Origin: Candidatus Contendibacter sp.
GTDB taxonomy: Bacteria; Pseudomonadota; Gammaproteobacteria; Competibacterales; Competibacteraceae
Length of the DNA: 64,000 nt
Assembly: GCA_029624765.1 (NCBI GenBank)
Contig: JARSSO010000045.1
Span: 1 to 64,000 of the forward strand
Reading direction: 5' to 3'
Below, piece after piece: positions 7,402 through 14,568 of this stretch; position 1 is the first letter of the stretch, and every line of letters begins with the position of its first letter. The notes beneath the pieces are model-generated. The model was not told the origin of the DNA. It saw nothing but the letters and a program-made list of their open reading frames with translations, and made no database searches. The translations under genes and the position numbers were made by a program.

Positions 7402-10400
7402 ATGAGTCACTTTCTCGACCGGCTGAATTTCTTCAAGAAAGTCACCGATACTTTTTCCGGCGAGCACGGCGTCGTCACCAACGAGGACCGCGGCTGGGAA
7501 GACGCCTACCGCGCCCGCTGGCAGCACGACAAGGTCGTGCGCTCCACCCACGGCGTGAACTGCACCGGCTCGTGTAGCTGGAAAATCTACGTCAAGAACG
7601 GCCTGGTCACCTGGGAAACCCAGCAGACCGACTATCCGCGCACCCGCGACGATCTGCCCAACCACGAGCCCCGCGGCTGTCAGCGCGGCGCGTCCTATAG
7701 CTGGTATCTGTACAGCGCCAACCGGGTGAAATACCCGATGGTGCGCGGGCGGCTGCTCAAGCTGTGGCGCGAGGCGCTGGCCGAAAAGAAAGACCCGGTG
7801 GATGCTTGGGCTTCCATCGTCGAGGATTCCGCCAAGGCGACCGAATACAAGAGCAAGCGCGGCCTGGGCGGCTTCGTCCGCGCCACCTGGGACGAGGTCA
7901 ACCAGATCATCGCCGCCGCCAACGTTTACACCACCAAGCAGTACGGCCCGGATCGGATTTACGGCTTCTCGCCGATTCCGGCGATGTCGATGGTGTCCTA
8001 CGCCGCCGGTTCCCGCTATTTGTCGCTGATCGGCGGCGCCTGCGGTTCGTTCTACGACTGGTACTGCGACCTGCCGCCCGCCAGTCCGATGATCTGGGGC
8101 GAGCAGACCGACGTGCCGGAATCCGCCGACTGGTACAACTCCACCTTCCTGATGATGTGGGGTTCCAACGTCCCGCAGACCCGCACCCCGGACGCTCATT
8201 TCATGACCGAAGTGCGCTACAAGGGTGCCAAGACGGTGGTGGTCTGCCCGGACTATTCGGAAGCGTCGAAATTCGCCGACATCTGGCTGCACCCCAAGCA
8301 GGGCACTGACGCCGCCGTGGCGATGGCGATGGGCCACGTCATCCTGCGCGAGTTTTATCTCGACGGGAAGTCGGAATACTTCACCGACTACGTCCGTACC
8401 AAGACCGATTTTCCGGTGCTGGTGCTGCTGGAACAGCGGGCGGATGGCAGCTACTTCAACGGCCGCTTCCTGCGCGCCTCCGATTTGGCTGGCAACGCCG
8501 AACAAGCCAACAATCCCGAGTGGAAGACCCTGGCCTTCGACGAGAACAGCGGCCAGTTGATCGTCCCGAACGGCTCCATCGGCTTCCGCTGGGGCGAAAA
8601 GGACGGCATGGTCGGCAAATGGAACCTGGAGCCGAAGGAGTCGCTGACCGGCGCGGAAACCCAGTTGCGGCTGTCGGTGAACGACATCAAGGACGAGGTG
8701 GTTCCGGTCGCGTTCCCCTACTTCGGCTCGACCCAGCACCCGCATTTCGCCTGCACCAGCCACGATCCGATCCAGGTCCGCAACGTGCCGGTGAAGAAAG
8801 TGAAGCTGGCGAACGGTTCCGAAGCGCGAGTCGCCACGGTGTACGACCTGACCCTGGCCCAGTACGGTCTGGATCGGGGCTTGGGTGGCGGCAACGTCGC
8901 CAGCACCTACGACGACGACGTGCCCTACACCCCGGCCTGGCAGGAAAAAGTGACCGGCGTGCCGCGCGCCCAGATCGTCGCGGTCGCCCGCCAGTTCGCC
9001 GAGAACGCCGACAAGACCCACGGCAAGTCGATGATCATCATCGGCGCGGCGATGAACCACTGGTATCACATGGACATGAACTACCGGGGCGTCATCAACC
9101 TGCTGATGATGTGCGGCTGCGTCGGCCAGAGCGGCGGTGGCTGGTCGCACTACGTCGGCCAGGAGAAACTGCGCCCGCAGACGGGTTGGACCGCGCTCGC
9201 CTTCGCGCTGGACTGGCACCGTCCGCCCCGGCACATGAACTCCACCTCGTTCTGGTACATCCACAGCAGCCAGTGGCGGCACGAGAAGCTGGCGATGACC
9301 GAGGTGCTCTCGCCGCTGGCCGATCCGCAACAATGGCAGGGCACGCAGATCGACTACAACGTGCGCTCGGTGCGGATGGGCTGGCTGCCCAGCGCCCCGC
9401 AACTCGACCAGAATCCGCTGGCGGTCGCGAAAGCAGCGGCGGCGGCGGGCCAGGAACCGGTGCCCTACGTGGTCCAGAATCTGAAATCCGGCAAGCTCGG
9501 TTTCGCCTTTGAGGACCCGGACCATCCGGCTAACTTCCCGCGCAATCTGTTCGTGTGGCGCTCCAACCTGCTCGGCTCCTCCGGCAAGGGTCACGAGTAT
9601 TTTCTCAAGTACCTGCTGGGTACGACCCACGGCGTGCAGGGCAAGGACCTGGGCGAGGAAGGCGGCGAGAAGCCGCTGGAAGTGAAATGGCGCGACGCGG
9701 CCCACGGCAAGCTCGATCTGCTGGTGACGCTGGATTTCCGCATGTCTACCACTTGCCTGTACTCCGACATCGTGCTGCCGACCGCGACCTGGTACGAGAA
9801 GAACGACCTCAACACCAGCGACATGCACCCGTTCATCCACCCGCTGAGCGCGGCGGTGGACCCGGCCTGGGAAGCGCGGACCGACTGGGACATTTTCAAG
9901 GGTATCGCCAAGGCGTTCTCGGAAACCTGCCCCGGCCATCTTGGCGTGGAGAAGGACATCGTCGCCCTGCCGACCCTGCACGACACCCCGACCGAACTGG
10001 CGATGCCGGACGTGAAGGATTGGAAGAAGGGCGAATGCGACCTGATTCCCGGCAAGACCGCGCCCAGCCTGATCGTGGTCGAGCGCGACTATCCCAACAC
10101 CTACAAGAAGTTCACTTCGGTCGGCCCGCTATTGGACAAGCTCGGCAACGGCGGCAAGGGCATCAGTTGGAACACCGAGCACGAGGTCGAAGCGCTGGCG
10201 ACGCTGAATTACACCGTGTTGGAAGACGGTGTTTCCAAGGGTCGGCCACGCATCGAGACCGACATCGACGCCGCCGAAATGATCATGATGCTGGCCCCGG
10301 AAACCAACGGCCACGTGGCGGTGAAAGCCTGGGCGGCACTGAGCAAGATCACCGGCCGCGACCATAGCCATTTGGCTCTGCCGAAGGAGCACGAGAAGAT

Positions 10401-11205
10401 CCGGTTCCGCGACATCGTCGCCCAACCGCGCAAGATCATCTCCTCGCCGACCTGGTCCGGTCTGGAAGACGAGAAGGTCAGCTACAACGCCGGCTACACC
10501 AACGTCCACGAGCTGATTCCGTGGCGCACCGTGACCGGCCGCCAGCAGTTTTATCAGGATCACGCCTGGATGCTGGGCTTCGGCGAGGCGATGTGCGCCT
10601 ACCGGCCGCCGGTGGACATGAAGACGGTCGAACCGATCATCGGCAAGAAGCCGAACGGCAACAAGGAGATCGTCCTGAACTTCATCACCCCGCACCAGAA
10701 GTGGGGCATCCACAGCACCTACACCGACAACCTGCTGATGCTCACCCTGTCGCGCGGCGGCCCGATCATCTGGATTTCCGAGGTGGACGCCAAAAAGGCC
10801 GGCATCGAGGACAACGACTGGATCGAAGCCTACAACATCAACGGCGCCATCGCCGCTCGCGCCGTGGTCAGCCAGCGGGTGCCGGAAGGCATGTCAATGA
10901 TGTACCACGCCCAAGAGAAGATCGTGAACACGCCCGGCTCCGAAATCACCGGCACGCGGGGCGGCATTCACAACTCGGTGACGCGGGCCGTGCTGAAACC
11001 GACCCACATGATCGGCGGCTACGCCCAGCAGAGCTACGGCTTCAACTACTACGGCACCGTCGGCTGCAATCGCGACGAGTTCATCATCGTCCGCAAGATG
11101 GCCAGGATCGACTGGATGGACGACGAAATCCCCCCGGCTTCGCCACCCCCCTTTGAAAAAGGGGGGTCAGGGGGGATTTCTCACGACGCCAAGGCCACGG
11201 TTTAA
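7402..11205 (+). CDS. narG: Respiratory nitrate reductase alpha subunit NarG
   Basis: Catalytic Mo-bisMGD subunit reducing nitrate to nitrite at the cytoplasmic face of the membrane. 1267 aa. The N-terminal THGVNCTGSCSW provides the His/Cys ligands of the FS0 cluster, completed by the Cys in EPRGCQRGAS. The Mo-ligand Asp region reads WYNSTF...PQTRTPDAHF. The last roughly 25 residues are unusual: after DWMDDE the reading frame runs through a palindromic repeat (11127-11181), adding IPPASPPPFEKGGSGGIS before HDAKATV. NarG homologues do not have this repeat-derived tail. Confidence 0.96.
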   Translation: MSHFLDRLNFFKKVTDTFSGEHGVVTNEDRGWEDAYRARWQHDKVVRSTHGVNCTGSCSWKIYVKNGLVTWETQQTDYPRTRDDLPNHEPRGCQRGASYSWYLYSANRVKYPMVRGRLLKLWREALAEKKDPVDAWASIVEDSAKATEYKSKRGLGGFVRATWDEVNQIIAAANVYTTKQYGPDRIYGFSPIPAMSMVSYAAGSRYLSLIGGACGSFYDWYCDLPPASPMIWGEQTDVPESADWYNSTFLMMWGSNVPQTRTPDAHFMTEVRYKGAKTVVVCPDYSEASKFADIWLHPKQGTDAAVAMAMGHVILREFYLDGKSEYFTDYVRTKTDFPVLVLLEQRADGSYFNGRFLRASDLAGNAEQANNPEWKTLAFDENSGQLIVPNGSIGFRWGEKDGMVGKWNLEPKESLTGAETQLRLSVNDIKDEVVPVAFPYFGSTQHPHFACTSHDPIQVRNVPVKKVKLANGSEARVATVYDLTLAQYGLDRGLGGGNVASTYDDDVPYTPAWQEKVTGVPRAQIVAVARQFAENADKTHGKSMIIIGAAMNHWYHMDMNYRGVINLLMMCGCVGQSGGGWSHYVGQEKLRPQTGWTALAFALDWHRPPRHMNSTSFWYIHSSQWRHEKLAMTEVLSPLADPQQWQGTQIDYNVRSVRMGWLPSAPQLDQNPLAVAKAAAAAGQEPVPYVVQNLKSGKLGFAFEDPDHPANFPRNLFVWRSNLLGSSGKGHEYFLKYLLGTTHGVQGKDLGEEGGEKPLEVKWRDAAHGKLDLLVTLDFRMSTTCLYSDIVLPTATWYEKNDLNTSDMHPFIHPLSAAVDPAWEARTDWDIFKGIAKAFSETCPGHLGVEKDIVALPTLHDTPTELAMPDVKDWKKGECDLIPGKTAPSLIVVERDYPNTYKKFTSVGPLLDKLGNGGKGISWNTEHEVEALATLNYTVLEDGVSKGRPRIETDIDAAEMIMMLAPETNGHVAVKAWAALSKITGRDHSHLALPKEHEKIRFRDIVAQPRKIISSPTWSGLEDEKVSYNAGYTNVHELIPWRTVTGRQQFYQDHAWMLGFGEAMCAYRPPVDMKTVEPIIGKKPNGNKEIVLNFITPHQKWGIHSTYTDNLLMLTLSRGGPIIWISEVDAKKAGIEDNDWIEAYNINGAIAARAVVSQRVPEGMSMMYHAQEKIVNTPGSEITGTRGGIHNSVTRAVLKPTHMIGGYAQQSYGFNYYGTVGCNRDEFIIVRKMARIDWMDDEIPPASPPPFEKGGSGGISHDAKATV
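11127..11181. repeat. Palindromic repeat (family 2) inside the 3' end of narG
   Basis: AAATCCCCCC at the left and GGGGGGATTT at the right bracket a second nested palindrome, CCCCCC-TTTGAAAAA-GGGGGG. The core is shared with 133-182. It lies wholly in the narG reading frame and is translated as a Pro/Gly-rich tail. It is also a strong potential hairpin just before narH. Confidence 0.8.
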
Positions 11206-11217
11206 GGAGTGTCCATC

Positions 11218-12771
11218 ATGAAAGTACGCGCGCAAATCGCCATGGTCCTGAACTTGGACAAGTGCATCGGCTGCCACACCTGTTCGGTGACCTGCAAGAA
11301 CGTCTGGACCAGCCGCGACGGCATGGAATACGCCTGGTTCAACAACGTCGAGACCAAGCCCGGCGTCGGTTATCCCAAGGAATGGGAGAATCAGGACAAG
11401 TGGAACGGCGGCTGGAAACGGCGCAAGGACGGCAAGATCGAACCGAAGCAGGGCGGCAAGTGGAAGATTCTGTCCAACATCTTCGCCAATCCCGACCTGC
11501 CCGCCATCGACGACTACTACGAGCCGTGGGACTACGACTACGCGCATTTGCAAAACGCGCCCGAGTCGAAAGCCATGCCCACCGCCCGGCCGCGCTCCGC
11601 CATCAGCGGCGAACGGATGGAGAAAATCCACTGGGGGCCGAACTGGGAGGAAATCCTCGGCACCGAGTTCGCCAAGCGCTCGAAGGACTACAACTTCGAG
11701 AGCGTGCAGAAGGACATCTACGGCGAGTTCGAAAACACCTTCATGATGTACCTGCCACGCCTGTGCGAGCATTGCCTGAATCCGGCTTGCGTCGCCTCCT
11801 GCCCCAGCGGCGCGATCTACAAGCGCGAAGAGGACGGCATCGTCTTGATCGATCAGGACAAGTGCCGGGGCTGGCGGATGTGCGTGTCCGGCTGCCCGTA
11901 CAAGAAGATTTACTACAACTGGAACACCGGTAAGTCGGAGAAGTGCATCCTCTGCTACCCGCGCATCGAGTCCGGCCAGCCGACGGTCTGCTCGGAAACC
12001 TGCGTCGGTCGCATCCGCTATCTGGGCGTGCTGCTGTACGACGCCGACAAGATCGAACAGGCCGCCAGCGTCGCCGACGAGAAAAGCCTGTATCAGGCGC
12101 AACTCGACATGTTCCTCGATCCCTTCAGCCCGCTCGTGCAGGCCGAGGCGCGCAAAGCCGGCATTCCCGAGGCGTGGCTCGAAGCGGCCCAGGAGTCGCC
12201 GATCTACAAGATGGCCATCGACTGGAAGATCGCCTTCCCGCTGCATCCCGAATACCGCACCCTGCCGATGGTCTGGTACGTGCCGGCGCTGTCGCCGATC
12301 CAGGCCCGCGCCGAGGCCGGCCAGATCGGCATGAACGGCATCATCCCCGATGTTGGCTCGCTGCGGATTCCGCTGAAGTATCTGGCGAACCTGCTGACCG
12401 CCGGCGACGAACAGCCGGTCAAGCTGGCGCTGGAACGGATGCTGGCGATGCGCGCCTACATGCGGGCGAAAGTGGTGGACGGCGAGGCGAAGGAAGACGT
12501 GCTGAAAGCGGTCAACCTGCGCATCGACCAAGTGGAGTCGATGTACCGCTATCTCGCCATCGCCAATTTCGAGGATCGCTTCGTCATCCCGACCTCGCAC
12601 CGCGAATACGCCAGCGCGACCTACGACGCTCTCGGCGAACGCGGCGGCTGCGGTTTCAGCTTCGGCAACGGCTGCTCGCCGGGCACCGACAAGACCAACC
12701 TGTTCGGCGGCAAGAAGGTGACCGCGCGCCGGGCGATTCCAATCAAGGTGGAGCCGCCGACCAAAGCCTGA
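11218..12771 (+). CDS. narH: Respiratory nitrate reductase beta subunit NarH
   Basis: Electron-transfer subunit carrying three [4Fe-4S] and one [3Fe-4S] cluster between NarI hemes and NarG. 517 aa. Cys groups: CIGCHTCSVTCKNVW; CEHCLNPACVASCPSG; CRGWRMCVSGCPYKK, where Trp replaces a Cys as expected for the [3Fe-4S] cluster; and CILCYPRIESGQPTVC. ATG 11218 is chosen because AAGGAG (11204-11209) lies 8 bases upstream; a GTG at 11209 would overlap that site. It follows narG closely. Confidence 0.96.
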   Translation: MKVRAQIAMVLNLDKCIGCHTCSVTCKNVWTSRDGMEYAWFNNVETKPGVGYPKEWENQDKWNGGWKRRKDGKIEPKQGGKWKILSNIFANPDLPAIDDYYEPWDYDYAHLQNAPESKAMPTARPRSAISGERMEKIHWGPNWEEILGTEFAKRSKDYNFESVQKDIYGEFENTFMMYLPRLCEHCLNPACVASCPSGAIYKREEDGIVLIDQDKCRGWRMCVSGCPYKKIYYNWNTGKSEKCILCYPRIESGQPTVCSETCVGRIRYLGVLLYDADKIEQAASVADEKSLYQAQLDMFLDPFSPLVQAEARKAGIPEAWLEAAQESPIYKMAIDWKIAFPLHPEYRTLPMVWYVPALSPIQARAEAGQIGMNGIIPDVGSLRIPLKYLANLLTAGDEQPVKLALERMLAMRAYMRAKVVDGEAKEDVLKAVNLRIDQVESMYRYLAIANFEDRFVIPTSHREYASATYDALGERGGCGFSFGNGCSPGTDKTNLFGGKKVTARRAIPIKVEPPTKA

Positions 12772-12782
12772 ACCGCGCAAAC

Positions 12783-12819
12783 TCCCCTCTTCCACTGGGA
12801 GAGGGGTTGGGGTGAGGGT
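12783..12819. repeat. Single family 1 palindromic repeat, narH-narJ junction
   Basis: One unit: TCCCCTCTTCCACTGGGAGA followed by GGGGTTGGGGTGAGGGT. Part of the series that marks the junctions of this operon. Confidence 0.75.
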
Positions 12820-12855
12820 GTTTGGATCGGACGCATATACGAGGTGGGTGGAACG

Positions 12856-13569
12856 ATGAAAACCCTGAAAGTCCTGTCGGCCCTGCTGTGTTATCCGCAA
12901 GCGGACATGCAAGCCGCGCTGGGTGAAATGGCGGACGTGCTGGATCGGGAAAAGCTGTTGCCGGAGCGGGAACGGCGGGCGCTACAAGCGTTCATGAACC
13001 GGCTGGAGCAAACCGATCTGATGGAGTTGCAAGAGCGGTACGTGGCGACCTTCGACCGGGGTCGCGCTTTGTCGCTCCACCTGTTCGAGCACGTTCACGG
13101 CCAATCGCGGGATCGCGGCCAAGCGATGGTCAACCTGTTGGACGTGTACCGCCGGCACGGCTTCGAACTCGACGCTCGGGAGTTACCCGACTACATCCCG
13201 CTGTTTCTGGAGTATCTGGCGCAGCGTCCGACGGGCGCGGCGCTGGATACGCTGGCCGACGCGATGCACGTCATGGCGCTGATCGGCGCGCGGCTGGCCG
13301 AGCGCGGCAGCGACTATCGCGCGATCTTCGACGCCCTCGCCGCGCTGGTCGGCGAACCGGCGGACATCGCGGACATCCGCCGCCAGGTCGCCACCGAGGG
13401 GCCGGATCAAACCGTAGTGAACATGGACAAGATTTGGGAAGAGGAAGCGGTCACCTTCCTGGCCAATCGGGAAGGTTGCTCCGCCAGCCGCATGGGTTCT
13501 CGCGAGGCGCAGCTGGTGCGTTGGACGCCCCGGCCCGGTCCGACGCAACAGCCCGCTCGTTCCCTATGA
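12856..13569 (+). CDS. narJ: Nitrate reductase assembly chaperone NarJ
   Basis: Cytoplasmic TorD-family chaperone needed for Mo-cofactor insertion into NarG and for membrane docking of NarGH. 237 aa, mostly helical. It begins MKTLKVLSALLCYPQADM, and the TorD/NarJ core includes FDRGRALSLHLFEHVHG and LPDYIPLFLEYLA. ATG 12856 has GAGGTG upstream at suitable spacing; a GTG at 12844 is in frame but overlaps that site. The C-terminal tail is Pro/Arg-rich and poorly conserved. Confidence 0.93.
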   Translation: MKTLKVLSALLCYPQADMQAALGEMADVLDREKLLPERERRALQAFMNRLEQTDLMELQERYVATFDRGRALSLHLFEHVHGQSRDRGQAMVNLLDVYRRHGFELDARELPDYIPLFLEYLAQRPTGAALDTLADAMHVMALIGARLAERGSDYRAIFDALAALVGEPADIADIRRQVATEGPDQTVVNMDKIWEEEAVTFLANREGCSASRMGSREAQLVRWTPRPGPTQQPARSL

Positions 13570-13575
13570 AAACAG

Positions 13576-13614
13576 CTCCCCTCGCCCCTTGGGAGAGGGG
13601 TTGGGGGTGAGGGT
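13576..13614. repeat. Single family 1 palindromic repeat, narJ-narI junction
   Basis: CTCCCCTCGCCCCTTGGGAG, then AGGGGTTGGGGGTGAGGGT. It occupies most of the 72-bp gap before narI. Confidence 0.75.
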
Positions 13615-13641
13615 GCTTTTCCAGCATTCGAGGTCACGATC

Positions 13642-14322
13642 ATGAATTATTTCGATACCCTGTTCTTTGGCGTCTACCCCTACCTGGCCGGCGCGGTGTT
13701 CCTGCTCGGCAGCCTGGCGCGGTTCGACCGCGACCAGTTCACCTGGAAGGCGCATTCCAGCCAGATGCTCAGCAACAAGAACATGCGGCTGGCCAGCAAC
13801 CTGTTTCACGTCGGCATCCTGCTGCTGTTCCTCGGCCATTTCGTCGGGCTGCTGACCCCGCCGGAAATCTTCCACGCTTTCGGCGTCTCCGCCGGCGCCA
13901 AGCAAGTGCTCGCCATCGTCGCCGGCAGCATCGCCGGAATCATGTGCTTCGTCGGGCTGACGATACTGGTGCAGCGGCGGCTGACCGATCCACGCGTGCG
14001 CGCCAACAGCACCCGGATGGACATCTTCATCCTGCTGCTGCTGTACGCTCAACTGATTCTCGGTCTGCTGACCATCCCGGTGTCGCTGATGCACCTGGAC
14101 GGCCACAACATGCTGAATCTGATGGGATGGGCGCGGAACATCGTGACGTTCGATCCGGTGGAAGCGGTCATGGCCGTGAGCGGGATCGGCTTCCTGTTCA
14201 AACTGCACATCTTCCTCGGCCTGACCGTGTTCCTGGTGTTCCCGTTCAGCCGGCTGGTGCACATCTGGAGCGCGCCGGTCACCTATCCGGTCCGGCCGTA
14301 TCAGGTGGTGCGGCAGCGTTGA
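13642..14322 (+). CDS. narI: Respiratory nitrate reductase gamma subunit NarI (cytochrome b)
   Basis: Membrane anchor that oxidises quinol and passes electrons to NarH through two b hemes. 226 aa, five TM segments. Heme-ligand His candidates lie in NLFHVGILLLFLGHFVG and in KLHIFLGLTVF...RLVHIWSAP, matching the paired His of E. coli NarI. ATG 13642 follows a GAGGTCACG site. It is the last gene of the operon; the double-hairpin repeat at 14445 is a plausible transcription end. Confidence 0.95.
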   Translation: MNYFDTLFFGVYPYLAGAVFLLGSLARFDRDQFTWKAHSSQMLSNKNMRLASNLFHVGILLLFLGHFVGLLTPPEIFHAFGVSAGAKQVLAIVAGSIAGIMCFVGLTILVQRRLTDPRVRANSTRMDIFILLLLYAQLILGLLTIPVSLMHLDGHNMLNLMGWARNIVTFDPVEAVMAVSGIGFLFKLHIFLGLTVFLVFPFSRLVHIWSAPVTYPVRPYQVVRQR

Positions 14323-14444
14323 TTGGGATAAGGACGAGTTCCATTCGATGAAAGGGGGATGAAAGGGGCTGGACGCGGATCGAGAGGCGTTTTGGCATAG
14401 CCGATAACTCGCTAGGCTATTTCCAGCAAAGACCTTACCGACAT

Positions 14445-14552
14445 CTCGTTCCCACGCTCCAGCGTGGGAACGCCGTTCGGGCCACTCCAGCCGCCCACGA
14501 CGCCCGCGGCATCGGGACGGTTGGGGCTCCCACGCTGGAGCGTGGGAGCCAG
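14445..14552. repeat. Double-hairpin repeat element (family 3), copy A
   Basis: Two near-perfect hairpins, GTTCCCACGCTCCAGCGTGG... (14448-14471) and GGCTCCCACGCTGGAGCGTG... (14525-14550), separated by 53 bp. The whole 108-bp element recurs in reverse orientation at 30276-30385. It lies between the convergent ends of narI and the kinase gene and could terminate transcription from both sides. Confidence 0.8.
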
Positions 14553-14568
14553 GCCATCCCAGCCAGAC

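Noticed and set aside
7393..9981. 862-codon minus-strand frame opposite narG
   Set aside because: Antisense artefact of codon bias in narG; no recognisable motif and no ribosome site.
11167..12912. 581-codon minus-strand frame opposite narH
   Set aside because: Shadow frame; NarH cysteine motifs settle the strand.
14445..14552. Possible tRNA or structured RNA gene in the double hairpin
   Set aside because: Two simple palindromes without cloverleaf or conserved loops; the same unit recurs inverted at 30276, so it is a repeat.
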